A stretch of DNA of 59,045 nucleotides from the NCBI GenBank assembly GCA_018268695.1, contig JAFDWD010001122.1, forward strand, positions 1 to 59,045. The letters run 5' to 3'. Of the stretch, positions 24,144 to 32,972 are shown one piece after another (the stretch's first letter is position 1; every line of letters starts with the position of its first letter). The stretch is from Actinomycetota bacterium (GTDB lineage Bacteria > Actinomycetota > Thermoleophilia > Solirubrobacterales > 70-9). The notes beneath the pieces were generated by a model, which saw only the letters and a list, made by a program, of their open reading frames with translations, was not told the origin of the DNA and searched no databases. A program made the translations under genes and the position numbers.

Positions 24144-24246
24144 TATGGCCGCCGATTCGTCAAGTGCCCAGGGGTGAGTACCGGTGATTGACCCAAGGCG
24201 TAGCGTCTAGAGCATCTCGGGTGGTCGATCCATGGCGATCCGGGAC

Positions 24247-24825
24247 CTAGCGCCGCAGGTGAATCCGCTCGCCCTCGGGACCGACGATCATGATCAGTTC
24301 GACCGGCTCGTCGACGGCGCCGAACCAGTGCGGCGTCCAGGTCGAGAACTCGACCGCTTCTCCGGCCTGGATCGTGAAGAGCTCCTCGCCGAGTAGTAGT
24401 AGCAGGGGGCCTCGGATGACGAAGATCCAGTCGCGGCCCTCATGTACGGGCAGGTCCTTGGGCGGCTCCCGGCGCTGTGGGCTGATTTCGATCTTGTAGG
24501 CGCGGGGGCCGTTGGCGGGGCCCATCAGGGTGAGCGGCCAGACCCTCATCCCGTCGAAGTCGCGCGGCCGCTCACGGACCCGCGGATCCTGGGGCGGAGC
24601 GCAGCCGATCAGCTCGTCCGTCGTGACCCCGAGGGACGCCGCCAGCCGCGGCAGGTGATCGAGCGCCAGGCGCCGCTTGCCGGCCTCCAGGCGGCTCAGG
24701 GTCGAGACATCGATGTTCGAGCTGTCGGCCACCTGCTGCAGGGTCAATCCCTGCTCCGAGCGCAGCTCATATAGGCGCCGCCGGACGCGGGCGTCGACGG
24801 TCTCCTCCTCCACCTGTTTTTCCAT
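24247..24825 (-). CDS. XRE-family regulator with C-terminal cupin
   Basis: A 192-residue two-domain regulator. Residues 10-70 form a Cro/C1-type helix-turn-helix (LQQVADSSNIDVSTLSRLE), and residues 115-185 a cupin sensor domain (GRDWIFVIRG, AGEAVEFSTWTPHWFG). The ATG at 24825 has AAAGGAA upstream; a longer reading to 24933 lacks an RBS. Regulators of this class bind a small ligand in the cupin. It is divergent from the methyltransferase gene and may control it; a role in the aromatic regulon is possible but no motif A or B copy lies in its promoter. Confidence 0.9.
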   Translation of the reverse strand: MEKQVEEETVDARVRRRLYELRSEQGLTLQQVADSSNIDVSTLSRLEAGKRRLALDHLPRLAASLGVTTDELIGCAPPQDPRVRERPRDFDGMRVWPLTLMGPANGPRAYKIEISPQRREPPKDLPVHEGRDWIFVIRGPLLLLLGEELFTIQAGEAVEFSTWTPHWFGAVDEPVELIMIVGPEGERIHLRR

Positions 24826-24916
24826 GTGTTCCTTTGCCGAAATGGCAACGAAGCTTGGCAGGTTCGGGCAACCGAGGGAAGATCGTCGGCCGGCGAATTC
24901 GAGATCAGGAGGCGCG

Positions 24917-25555
24917 ATGACCGTGCACGACACCCAGCTGGCCGAGTTCTGGGAGGAGTTCTACTTCGACCGGGAGCGGTGGAGCGCCAACCCGAACGGC
25001 ATCCTGGTCGAAGAGGTAGCCTCGCTGCATCCTGGTCGCGCCCTCGACCTCGGCTGCGGCCAGGGTGGGGACGCGATCTGGCTCGCCGAGTGCGGTTGGC
25101 AGGTCACGGCGGTCGACATCTCGGGGAACGCGCTCGCGCGCTCGGCCGAGCACGCCGTCGCCGCCGGCGTCGCCGGGCGGATTCACTGGGAGCGCCACGA
25201 TCTCGGGGCCAGCTTTCCGAGCGGCGAGTTCGACCTGGTCTCGGCCTCCTACCTCCACTCGCCGATTTCGATCCCCCGCGACCGGATCCTCCGGGCCGCC
25301 GCCGGCGCCGTTGCGCCCGGGGGCACGCTCCTGATCATCGGCCACGCCGGCCCGCCCTCCTGGGCGGGGCCGATGCACGGTGTCGACTTCCCGACTCCGG
25401 CGGAGGTCATCGACGAGCTCGCCCTCCCGATCGACGCCTGGACCATCGCTCGCTGCGAGGGGCTCAGCCGCAACGTCGTCGATCCCGACGGTCGGCCCGG
25501 CACCCGTCCCGACAACGTGGTGACGCTGAGGAGATGCGAGCCGGGCGGCGGCTGA
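24917..25555 (+). CDS. Class I SAM-dependent methyltransferase
   Basis: A 212-residue methyltransferase. Motif I is ALDLGCGQGGDAIWLAE, motif II VTAVDIS, and the acidic motif EFDLVSASYLH with post-motif GGTLLIIGHAG follow. TCAGGAGG is 6 bases before the ATG. Similar proteins beside XRE-cupin regulators resemble TehB-like tellurite or thiol methyltransferases. It is divergent from the regulator and 84 bp upstream of paaN, but the substrate is unknown. Confidence 0.9.
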   Translation: MTVHDTQLAEFWEEFYFDRERWSANPNGILVEEVASLHPGRALDLGCGQGGDAIWLAECGWQVTAVDISGNALARSAEHAVAAGVAGRIHWERHDLGASFPSGEFDLVSASYLHSPISIPRDRILRAAAGAVAPGGTLLIIGHAGPPSWAGPMHGVDFPTPAEVIDELALPIDAWTIARCEGLSRNVVDPDGRPGTRPDNVVTLRRCEPGGG

Positions 25556-25588
25556 TCGCGAGTCTCCCGCACCCCGCGATTGCTAAGC

Positions 25589-25605
25589 TACCGATCGATC
25601 GGACG
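25589..25605 (+). promoter_or_regulatory. Motif B operator before paaN
   Basis: TACCGATCGATCGGACG; the 12-bp palindrome CCGATCGATCGG (25591-25602) is identical to that at 40112-40123. It lies 38 bp upstream of the paaN start. A binding site for the TetR protein encoded at 41679-42239 is inferred from the shared occurrence. Confidence 0.55.
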
Positions 25606-25639
25606 CCTAACGTCGGGACCCCGTGGAGGAGAACAGCAG

Positions 25640-27334
25640 ATGACCGAAACCGTCTCCAGCGTTGCTTCGCAACTTGTCGAGAGGCACGGCCCGACCATCG
25701 ATGCGGCGATCGCCGCAAATGCCGAGCGCGGCTACTGGACGCCGTTTCCCGAGACGCCGAAGGCATACGGCGACAACGCACTCGCCGCGGGCAGGGAGGC
25801 GTTCGAGGGATATCTGGATGCCCGGTTCCCGCTCGAGCAGACGGCCACGGTCGACTGGGCGGGAGGAGAGGTCTCCCCGTACGGGAGGCCGCTCGGGATC
25901 ACCTATCCGGTCGCCGATCTGGACGCACTCCTCGGGACCATGGAGGGAGCGATGAAGGCCTGGCGCGACGCCGGCGTCGAAGTTCGCTCCGCGGTCGTCC
26001 TCGAGATCCTCAGCCGCATCAACGCGCGCTCCACCGAGATCGCCGAGGCGGTCATGCACACCACCGGCCAGGCGCCGGCGATGGCCTTCCAGGCCGGCGG
26101 CCCGCACGCCCAGGACCGGGCGCTGGAGGCGGTCGCCTGGGCGATCGCGGAGATGCGTCGCGTCCCCGCCGAGGCCGCCTGGGAGAAGCCGCAGGGCAAG
26201 CGCCCGCCGCTGCGTCTGGAGAAGCGGTTCACGATCGTCCCCCGCGGCGTCGCGTTGGTGATCGGCTGCAACACCTTCCCCACCTGGAACGGCTATCCCG
26301 GCCTCTTTGCCAGCCTCGTCTGCGGCAACCCGGTCCTGGTCAAGCCTTCCAGCAGCGCGATCCTGCCGCTCGCGATCACCGTCGCGGTGGCCCGCGAGGT
26401 GCTCGCCGAGGCGGGCTTCCCCGCCGACCTGGTCGCCCTTGCCGTCGGCGCGCCCGGCCGGCGGATCGCCGCCGATCTCGCGGTGAGGCCGGAGGTCAGG
26501 CTGATCGACTACACCGGCTCCAGCGAGTTCGGCGACCGGCTCGAACGCGAGGCCACGCAGGCCGTCGTCTTCAGCGAGAAAGCCGGGGTCAACGTGGTCG
26601 TCGTCGACTCGACCGACGACTACGAGGGGATGCTCGGCAACCTCGCCTTCACCCTCTCCCTCTACAGCGGCCAGATGTGCACGACGACCCAGAACCTGCT
26701 CGTCCCGGAGGGCGGGATCGAGACCGACCAGGGCCACAGGAGCTTCGCCGAGCTCGGCCGGGACCTTGCCGCGGCGATCGACGGCCTGCTGGGCGATGAC
26801 GGCCGCGCCGTCGCCATCCTCGGGGCGATCGCCGACGAGTCGATCTCGAAGCGGCTCGACCGGGCGTCCGGCCTCGGCGAGGTCGTGCTCGAGTCTCGCC
26901 GGATCGAACATCCGGAGTTCCCCGGGGCGGAGGTACGGACGCCGACCTTGATCGCGCTCGCCGGTCCCGACGACCCGGCCGCCGCGGCTGAGCACTTCGG
27001 TCCGATCGCCTTCCTCGTGCCGACCGCCTCGACCGCGGCCGCGATCGCCGCGCTGCGCGACGGCGTCCGCGCCCACGGCGCGATCACCGCGGGCGTCTAC
27101 AGCACCGAAGAGGCCACCTTGGCGGCCGCCGAGGCCGCCGCCCTCGACGCCGGGGTGGCGCTCTCCTGCAACCTGACCGGAGGCGTCTTCGTCAACCAGT
27201 CCGCCGCCTACTCGGATTTCCACGGCACCGCGCTCAACCCGGCCGGCAACGCTGCGCTCACCGACGCCGCCTTCGTCGCGCCGCGGTTCGGGGTCGTGCA
27301 GGTGCGGCGCCACGCGGACGGGGGCGCCGAATGA
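25640..27334 (+). CDS. paaN: Phenylacetic acid degradation aldehyde dehydrogenase PaaN
   Basis: A 564-residue aldehyde dehydrogenase-fold protein with the length and features of PaaN, the stand-alone ring-opening dehydrogenase of the phenylacetyl-CoA pathway. Visible are [11 protein letters not shown] at the N-terminus, [13 protein letters not shown], the NAD-binding region [17 protein letters not shown] and the catalytic Cys in [12 protein letters not shown]. It lacks the C-terminal MaoC/hydratase domain of PaaZ. It oxidises the ring-opened semialdehyde-CoA. GGAGGAGA precedes the ATG at 25640. It is the first gene of the paaNABCDE operon, its stop overlapping paaA by ATGA. Confidence 0.9.
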   Translation: MTETVSSVASQLVERHGPTIDAAIAANAERGYWTPFPETPKAYGDNALAAGREAFEGYLDARFPLEQTATVDWAGGEVSPYGRPLGITYPVADLDALLGTMEGAMKAWRDAGVEVRSAVVLEILSRINARSTEIAEAVMHTTGQAPAMAFQAGGPHAQDRALEAVAWAIAEMRRVPAEAAWEKPQGKRPPLRLEKRFTIVPRGVALVIGCNTFPTWNGYPGLFASLVCGNPVLVKPSSSAILPLAITVAVAREVLAEAGFPADLVALAVGAPGRRIAADLAVRPEVRLIDYTGSSEFGDRLEREATQAVVFSEKAGVNVVVVDSTDDYEGMLGNLAFTLSLYSGQMCTTTQNLLVPEGGIETDQGHRSFAELGRDLAAAIDGLLGDDGRAVAILGAIADESISKRLDRASGLGEVVLESRRIEHPEFPGAEVRTPTLIALAGPDDPAAAAEHFGPIAFLVPTASTAAAIAALRDGVRAHGAITAGVYSTEEATLAAAEAAALDAGVALSCNLTGGVFVNQSAAYSDFHGTALNPAGNAALTDAAFVAPRFGVVQVRRHADGGAE

Positions 27335-28311
27335 CGGGCCCGGACCTGGCCGACGTCCGCCCGATCCGCGACGACGAACCGCCGCAGCAGGTGGCGGCGT
27401 TCGAGCAGACGATCGCCGAAGACCTGACGATCGAGCCGCGCGACTGGATGCCGGCCGCCTACCGGGAGGGCCTACTGCGCCAGATCGCCCAGCACGCCCA
27501 CTCGGAGATCATCGGCATGCAGCCGGAGGGCAACTGGATCAGCCGGGCACCGAGCCTTCGCCGCAAGGCGATCCTGATGGCGAAGGTCCAGGACGAGGCC
27601 GGGCACGGCGCCTACCTCTACTCGGCCGCCGAGACGCTGGGCGCCGAGCGGGCCGAGCTGTTCGAGCGGCTGATCGAAGGCCGCCAGAAGTACTCCTCGA
27701 TCTTCAACTACCCCACCCTCACCTGGGCCGACATCGGCGCGGTCGGGTGGCTGGTCGACGGCGCCGCGATCGTCAACCAGGTGCCGTTGACGCGCTGTTC
27801 CTACGGGCCGTACGCGCGGGCCATGGTCCGGGTCTGCAAGGAGGAGTCGTTCCACCAGCGGCAGGGCTTCGAGATCCTCCACACGCTCTCCCGCGGGACC
27901 GAGGCACAGCACGCGATGGCCCAGGACGCGGTCGACCGCTGGTGGTGGCCGTCGCTGATGATGTTCGGTCCGCCCGACGACGAGTCGGTCCACAGCGAGC
28001 GCTCGATGCGCTGGAAGATCAAGCGGTTCTCGAACGACGAGCTGCGCCGGCGCTTCGTCAACATGTGCGTGCCGCAGGCGGAGATCCTCGGGCTGACCCT
28101 GCCGGACCCCGAGCTGCGGCGCGACGAGGAGGGCGACGGGTACCGCTTCGGCGCGATCGACTGGGACGAGTTCTGGGCCGTGGTCAAGGGCGACGGTCCC
28201 TGCAACCGGCAGCGCATCGAGCATCGCCGGCGTGCCCACGAGGAGGGCGCCTGGGTGCGCGAGGCGGCGGCGGCCTACGCCGCGAAGCGGGAAGCGGCGG
28301 TCGCCGCTTGA
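27331..28311 (+). CDS. paaA: Phenylacetyl-CoA epoxidase, catalytic subunit PaaA
   Basis: A 326-residue ferritin-like diiron subunit. Ligands are visible as Glu59, the pair Glu89-x2-His92 (QDEAGH) and Glu172-x2-His175 (EESFH). [22 protein letters not shown] is near-invariant in PaaA. The multicomponent enzyme PaaABCE epoxidises phenylacetyl-CoA to the 1,2-epoxide with O2 and NADPH. It is coupled by overlap to paaN upstream and to paaB (TTGA) downstream. Confidence 0.96.
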   Translation: MTGPDLADVRPIRDDEPPQQVAAFEQTIAEDLTIEPRDWMPAAYREGLLRQIAQHAHSEIIGMQPEGNWISRAPSLRRKAILMAKVQDEAGHGAYLYSAAETLGAERAELFERLIEGRQKYSSIFNYPTLTWADIGAVGWLVDGAAIVNQVPLTRCSYGPYARAMVRVCKEESFHQRQGFEILHTLSRGTEAQHAMAQDAVDRWWWPSLMMFGPPDDESVHSERSMRWKIKRFSNDELRRRFVNMCVPQAEILGLTLPDPELRRDEEGDGYRFGAIDWDEFWAVVKGDGPCNRQRIEHRRRAHEEGAWVREAAAAYAAKREAAVAA

Positions 28312-28592
28312 ACGCCGACTGGCCCCTCTGGGAGGTGTTCGTGCGGGCGCGCCGCGGCCTCTCCCACCAGCACGTCGGCAGCCTCCACGCGCCCGACGCG
28401 GAGATGGCCCTGCGCAACGCCCGCGACCTCTACACCCGCCGCGAGGAGGGGATCTCGATCTGGGTGATCGAGTCCTCGCGGATCCATGCCTCCTCACCGG
28501 GGGAGCGGGACCCGTTCTTCGCCCCCGCCGCCGACAAGGTCTACCGCCACCCGACCTTCTACGAGGTGCCGGAGGGAGCCGAACACCTGTGA
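28308..28592 (+). CDS. paaB: Phenylacetyl-CoA epoxidase subunit PaaB
   Basis: A 94-residue Paa[22 protein letters not shown] is the family hallmark, followed by [16 protein letters not shown] and the C-terminal [10 protein letters not shown]. Length matches the usual 95. The start is TTG at 28308, overlapping the paaA stop (TTGA); this is the only start giving the conserved N-terminus. PaaB bridges the PaaAC heterodimers in the complex. Confidence 0.95.
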   Translation: MNADWPLWEVFVRARRGLSHQHVGSLHAPDAEMALRNARDLYTRREEGISIWVIESSRIHASSPGERDPFFAPAADKVYRHPTFYEVPEGAEHL

Positions 28593-29305
28593 CGGACTAC
28601 TCGCCCTACGCGCTGCGTCTCGGCGACGACGCCCTCGTCCTCGCGCAGCGGTTGAGCTGGTGGTCATCGCGGGCGCCGGAGCTGGAGGAGGACCTCGCGT
28701 TGACCAACATCGCCCTCGACCTGCTCGGCCAGGCGCGGACCCTCCTGGCCCGCGTCGGCGACGAAGACGAGCTCGCCTTCATGCGTGAGAGCCGCGAGTT
28801 CCTGAACCTGCTGATCGTCGAGCGGCCGAACGGCGACTTCGCCCAGACGATCGCCCGCCAGCTCCTCTTCTCGACCTTCCAGCGGGCCCGCTACGAAGCT
28901 CTGGTCGACCACCCGGACGCGGCGATCGCGGGGACCGCGGCGAAGGCGGTGAAGGAGGTCGCCTACCACTGCGACCACGCCGTCAGCTGGACCCTCCGCC
29001 TCGGCGACGGCACCGAGGAGAGCCACGCCCGCATGCGCGACGCGCTGGAGGACCTCTGGCCCTACACCTTCGAGATGCTCGACCACGATCCACTCGAGGC
29101 CGACCTCGGGGTCGACCCGGCGAGCCTGCGCGGACCCTGGGAGGCGGAGATCGAGGCGACCCTGCGACAGGCCACCCTGAGCGTCCCCGAGGATTCCGGC
29201 CGGCGACCGGCCGGCGGCCGTCGTGGCCTGCACGACGAGGACTTCGGCTATCTGCTGGCCGAGATGCAGAGCCTCCACCGCGCCCACCCGGGGGCGAAGT
29301 GGTGA
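28589..29305 (+). CDS. paaC: Phenylacetyl-CoA epoxidase structural subunit PaaC
   Basis: A 238-residue ferritin-fold subunit of the epoxidase. Typical segments are RLGDDALVLAQRLSWWSSRAPELEEDLALTNIALD (start of the fold), LGQARTL, and VAYHCDHAVSWTLRLGDGTEESHARM. PaaC is a catalytically silent partner of PaaA that binds the substrate CoA. GTG at 28589 overlaps the paaB stop (GTGA). Confidence 0.95.
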   Translation: MTDYSPYALRLGDDALVLAQRLSWWSSRAPELEEDLALTNIALDLLGQARTLLARVGDEDELAFMRESREFLNLLIVERPNGDFAQTIARQLLFSTFQRARYEALVDHPDAAIAGTAAKAVKEVAYHCDHAVSWTLRLGDGTEESHARMRDALEDLWPYTFEMLDHDPLEADLGVDPASLRGPWEAEIEATLRQATLSVPEDSGRRPAGGRRGLHDEDFGYLLAEMQSLHRAHPGAKW

Positions 29306-29766
29306 ACGTGGCGGAGGCGCTGGCGCTGGTCGCCGCGATCCCCGACCCGGAGATCCCGATCTTGACGATCGAGGATCTCGGCATCCTCCGCGAGGTCGCG
29401 ATCGAGGACGGAGACCACCTCGTGGTCACGATCACCCCGACCTACTCGGGCTGTCCGGCGATGGATCTGATCCGGGAGGAGATCGCCGGCCGCCTCGGCG
29501 AGCACGGGTTCGAGGACGCGGAGGTGCGCACGGTGCTCTCGCCCGCCTGGACCACGGAGTGGATGAGCGCGGATGGACGGCGCAAGCTGCGCGAGTACGG
29601 GATCGCTCCGCCGGGGGCCGCCGGCGAAAGCACGGTAGGCATCGCCTGCCCCCGCTGCGGATCGACCAACCTGCGCGAGATCTCCCGCTTCGGCGCCACC
29701 TCGTGCCAGGCCCAGTACGCCTGCCAGGCATGCCTGGAGCCGTTCGACCACTTCAAGGACCACTGA
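29302..29766 (+). CDS. paaD: PaaD, Fe-S/metal-insertion protein of the epoxidase
   Basis: A 154-residue PaaD with an N-terminal DUF59/MIP18 domain (IPDPEIPILTIEDLGILREV, PTYSGCPAMDLI) and a C-terminal zinc-ribbon-like part CPRCGSTN with a later ACQACLEPF. PaaD is needed for maturation of the epoxidase, probably Fe-S delivery to PaaE. Two adjacent GTG codons (29299 and 29302) can serve as start; the second overlaps the paaC stop as GTGA and is chosen. Confidence 0.93.
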   Translation: MNVAEALALVAAIPDPEIPILTIEDLGILREVAIEDGDHLVVTITPTYSGCPAMDLIREEIAGRLGEHGFEDAEVRTVLSPAWTTEWMSADGRRKLREYGIAPPGAAGESTVGIACPRCGSTNLREISRFGATSCQAQYACQACLEPFDHFKDH

Positions 29767-30815
29767 TGGACTTCCACGAGCTGGCGGTCGCCGCGGTCGA
29801 GGAGCTGACCCCGGAAAGCGTCGCGATCTCCTTCGAGATCCCCGCCGAGCTGCGGGACGAGTTCGAGTTCGTCCCCGGCCAGCACCTGATCCTCGAACGC
29901 GAAGGTGCTCGCCGCACCTATTCGATCTGCTCGGAGGCCGGCTCCGGAGAGGTGCGGATCGCGGTCAAGCTGCTCCCCGGCGGCGCCTTCTCGACCTGGG
30001 CCAACGAGAGCCTCGCGGCCGGCGACCGGCTCGCTGTGGCGGCGCCCACCGGGGGCTTCGCGGTCGCCACCGACCCGGCCAACCGGAAGCGCTACGCGGC
30101 GATCGCGGCGGGCAGCGGCATCACCCCGATCGTCTCGATGGCGAGCTCCGTGCTCGCCGCCGAGCCGCGGTCACGGTTCGTCCTCGTCTATGGCAACCGG
30201 ACCAGCGCGACGACGATGTTCCTGGAAGAGCTCCAGGATCTGAAGAACCTGCACCCCGAGCGCTTCGAGCTGATCAACGTCTTCTCCCGCGAGCCGCAGG
30301 CGGTCGAGCTCTTCTCCGGCAGGCTCGACCACGAGCGCCTGGGCAGGGTCATCGACGGGTTGGTCGGGGTCGAGGACGTCGACGAGTGGCTTCTCTGCGG
30401 GCCCTTGGGCCTGATCGAGACGGCCGGCGAGGTGCTCGACGAGCGTGGGGTGGACCTTTCGAACGTCCACCGTGAGGTCTTCCATGCCGACGCGGCAGCG
30501 GTGAGCTCGGCACCGGTGGGCGCCGACGACGAGAACGCGGCCAGCGTGCAGATCCGGCTCGACGGGCGCGAATCGACCCTGCCGGTCCTCCGTGACGGCG
30601 CCCCGATCCTCGACGCCGTGCTGCGGGCGCGGGCCGATGCCCCCTACGCCTGTCGCGGCGGCGTCTGCGGGACCTGCCGCGCGCGCGTGCTCGAGGGCGA
30701 GGTGAGGATGGACATCCAGTACGCCCTCGAGCCCGCCGAAGTGGAGGCGGGCTACGTCCTCGCCTGCCAGGCCCACCCGCTCAGCGCGCGGGTGGTGCTT
30801 GACTTCGACCAGTAG
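29766..30815 (+). CDS. paaE: Phenylacetyl-CoA epoxidase reductase PaaE
   Basis: A 349-residue reductase with an FAD-binding part (RRTYSICSEAG), a NAD(P) part (IAAGSGITPIVSM, LLCGPLGLIE) and a C-terminal plant-type [2Fe-2S] domain (ACRGGVCGTCRARVLEG plus a distal Cys in LACQAHP). It passes NADPH electrons to PaaAC. The ATG overlaps the paaD stop by one base. Its 3' end overlaps the 3' end of the convergent dehydrogenase gene by 35 bp, an arrangement that excludes a normal terminator between them. Confidence 0.95.
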   Translation: MDFHELAVAAVEELTPESVAISFEIPAELRDEFEFVPGQHLILEREGARRTYSICSEAGSGEVRIAVKLLPGGAFSTWANESLAAGDRLAVAAPTGGFAVATDPANRKRYAAIAAGSGITPIVSMASSVLAAEPRSRFVLVYGNRTSATTMFLEELQDLKNLHPERFELINVFSREPQAVELFSGRLDHERLGRVIDGLVGVEDVDEWLLCGPLGLIETAGEVLDERGVDLSNVHREVFHADAAAVSSAPVGADDENAASVQIRLDGRESTLPVLRDGAPILDAVLRARADAPYACRGGVCGTCRARVLEGEVRMDIQYALEPAEVEAGYVLACQAHPLSARVVLDFDQ

Positions 30816-31854
30816 CGATGACCGCGTCGGCGCGTCGTTCGGCGGCGAGGAGAGGAGTGATCCCTTCCCCGGCGGCCAGTGCCAGGACCTCGCCGATCGC
30901 CTCGCCGATCGCCGTGGTGCGCTCGCGCGCCTCCGCCTCCGAGTAGCCGTCGACCTCCGAGGCGACGCTGATCAGCCCGCCGGCGTTGGCGATGAAGTCG
31001 GGCGCCCAGGTGATCCCCCGCTGCCGCAGGATCTCGCCGACGGACGCTGTCGCCAGCTGGTTGTTGGCGGCGCCCACCACCGCGGCGCAGCGCAGCTTCG
31101 AGGCCGTCGTCTGGTCGAGGACCCCACCCAGCGCGCAGGGGGCGAAGATGTCGCCCTCCGCCTCCAGCAGTTGCTCCGGGCTCGACCAGCCGGCGCCGAG
31201 CCGATCGGCGAGCTCGCGCTTGCCCGGGTCGATGTCGGCGACCGTGAGCCGAGCCCCGCGGCGGGCCAGGATGCCGGCGATCTTCGACCCGACCTTGCCC
31301 ATCCCGAGCAGGTTCACCCGTCTGTCGCGCAGGTCGGGTGAGCCGAAGACATGCGCGGAGGTGGCCTCCAAGGCGGCGACCACCCCGTCCGCGGTCAGCT
31401 CCGAGGAGTCCCCCGAGCCGCCGGCCCCGGCAGGCAGGCCGACCAGATACCGCGTGCGCTCGGACATCTTCAGAAAGTCGTCGACGGTCGTGCCCGCGTC
31501 GGTGCCGGTGCGGAAGCGGCCGCCGAGCTCCTCCACGGCGTCGCCGACGTCGAAGAGGACGGCTTCCCTGGCGGCCCCGCGCGGAGCGTCACCGGGCGGC
31601 ACCGCGATGACGCACTTGCCGCCGCCATGGGGGAGGGCGACCGAGGCGCACTTGTAGGTCATCGCCCGCGAGAGCGCCAAGGCGTCGAGCAGGGCGGCGC
31701 CGGGCCTCTCGCAGGGCAGCATCCGGCAGCCGCCGAGGGCCGTGCCGCTGCCCCAGTCGTGGATCGCGATGACGAAGTACAGGCCGGAGCGTGAGCCACG
31801 GCGGAAGCGCACCTCGGCGTGTTCGAGTGGGATTGAAGGCTGAATAGAAACCAT
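30781..31854 (-). CDS. Leu/Phe/Val-type amino acid dehydrogenase
   Basis: A 357-residue Glu/Leu/Phe/Val dehydrogenase-family enzyme that deaminates an L-amino acid to its 2-oxo acid with NAD+. Seen are LGGCRM, the catalytic-Lys stretch ALPHGGGKCVI, the Rossmann motif LLGMGKVGSKIA and VVGAANNQLA followed by APDFIANAGGLI. These resemble both valine and phenylalanine dehydrogenases; specificity is not resolved by eye. It is divergent from a complete 2-oxoacid dehydrogenase operon, which would consume its product, and convergent with paaE. A role in Phe to phenylpyruvate conversion is a reasonable inference in this setting. No SD precedes the ATG, and a TAAAAT hexamer ends 6 nt upstream, suggesting a leaderless mRNA. 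Confidence 0.85.
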   Translation of the reverse strand: MVSIQPSIPLEHAEVRFRRGSRSGLYFVIAIHDWGSGTALGGCRMLPCERPGAALLDALALSRAMTYKCASVALPHGGGKCVIAVPPGDAPRGAAREAVLFDVGDAVEELGGRFRTGTDAGTTVDDFLKMSERTRYLVGLPAGAGGSGDSSELTADGVVAALEATSAHVFGSPDLRDRRVNLLGMGKVGSKIAGILARRGARLTVADIDPGKRELADRLGAGWSSPEQLLEAEGDIFAPCALGGVLDQTTASKLRCAAVVGAANNQLATASVGEILRQRGITWAPDFIANAGGLISVASEVDGYSEAEARERTTAIGEAIGEVLALAAGEGITPLLAAERRADAVIATGRSQAPPAR

Positions 31855-31866
31855 TTTGCTATTTTA
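31855..31866. promoter_or_regulatory. Back-to-back promoter elements between dehydrogenase and E1 genes
   Basis: On the minus strand TAAAAT (complement of 31861-31866) ends 6 nt before the ATG at 31854. On the plus strand TATTTT at 31860-31865 could serve the E1-alpha gene. These AT-rich bases stand out in a GC-rich setting. No convincing -35 elements are seen. Confidence 0.35.
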
Positions 31867-31901
31867 CTCATGCAATCGGTCTCGAAGGGAAGGAGCGAGC
31901 G

Positions 31902-32972
31902 TTGAGCGTTGTCCCCAGCGAAGAACAGCCGCGTCGCGTGATCGGCGACGGCGAGGGCATTCCCGACGGCGAGATCGCCGACTTCGGCGACGACGAGCTT
32001 CGTCGCCTCCATCGGGACATGGTCCTGATGCGCGTCTTCGACGAGCGCGCGGTGATCTACCAGCGTCAGGGACGGATCGGCACCTACGCGATCTATTGGG
32101 GCCACGAGGCGATCCAGACCGGCGCCCATCTCGCCCTCGACCCGGGGCGCGACTGGGTCTTCCCTTCCTATCGCGAGTCGGCCATCGGCCTGCTGCGGGG
32201 GCTGGATCCGGCGACCGTGCTGGCCTGGTGGCGCGGCCTGCCGGACGGCTGGTGGAACCCGCAGGAGCACCGGCTCGGTGGCATCTCCGTCCCGATCGCC
32301 AGCCAGATCCCACACGCGGTCGGCGCCGCCTGGGGGATGAAGGCGAAAGGAGGGGACGGCTGTGCGGTCGTCTTCTTCGGCGACGGCGCCACCTCCGAGG
32401 GCTCCTTCCACGAGGGGGTCAACTTCGGCGCCGTCATGGACGCCCCGGTCGTCTTCGTCTGCAACAACAACGGCTGGGCGATCTCGACCCCGTTCGCCCG
32501 CCAGTCGCGGGCCCGGGCGTTGGCCGACAAGGCGATCGGCTATGGCATCCCCGGCGTGCGGGTCGACGGGCGCGACGCGCTGGCGGTCTACGACGCCACC
32601 CGTGCCGCGGTCGCCCGCGCCCGTGCGGGTGGCGGCCCGACCTTCATCGAGGCGCTTCACTACCGGGTCGAACCGCACGGGACAGCCGATGACACCTCGC
32701 TCTATCGGGACCCCGCGGAGGCAGAGGCGGCGCGCGAGGACGACTGCCTCGCCCGCCTCGAGGGCTACATGCGCCGACGCGGCCTGCTCGACGACGAGGC
32801 GGCGGCCACCGCGCGTGCGGAGGCCGCCGACCTGGTCAAGCGGGCGATGCGCGAGGTCGAGGCGCTTCCCGACCCCGACCCGGCGCTCGTCTTCGATACC
32901 ACCTACGAGATCCCACCCGCCGGCCTCGTCGCCCAGCGCGATGCCGCCCTCGGCGTCCTGGAGGCACGATGA
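31902..32972 (+). CDS. 2-Oxoacid dehydrogenase E1 component, alpha subunit
   Basis: A 356-residue thiamine-diphosphate E1-alpha of the pyruvate/branched-chain type. The ThDP motif runs from GDGATSEGSFHEG to NNNGWAIS, and FPSYRESAIGLLRG and the YRVEPHGTADD phosphorylation-loop-like segment are typical. The TTG at 31902 is supported by AAGGAG 6 bases upstream. It overlaps the E1-beta gene by ATGA. The heterotetrameric E1 oxidatively decarboxylates a 2-oxo acid onto the E2 lipoyl group; branched-chain or aromatic oxo acids are more likely than pyruvate given the neighbours. Confidence 0.92.
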   Translation: MSVVPSEEQPRRVIGDGEGIPDGEIADFGDDELRRLHRDMVLMRVFDERAVIYQRQGRIGTYAIYWGHEAIQTGAHLALDPGRDWVFPSYRESAIGLLRGLDPATVLAWWRGLPDGWWNPQEHRLGGISVPIASQIPHAVGAAWGMKAKGGDGCAVVFFGDGATSEGSFHEGVNFGAVMDAPVVFVCNNNGWAISTPFARQSRARALADKAIGYGIPGVRVDGRDALAVYDATRAAVARARAGGGPTFIEALHYRVEPHGTADDTSLYRDPAEAEAAREDDCLARLEGYMRRRGLLDDEAAATARAEAADLVKRAMREVEALPDPDPALVFDTTYEIPPAGLVAQRDAALGVLEAR

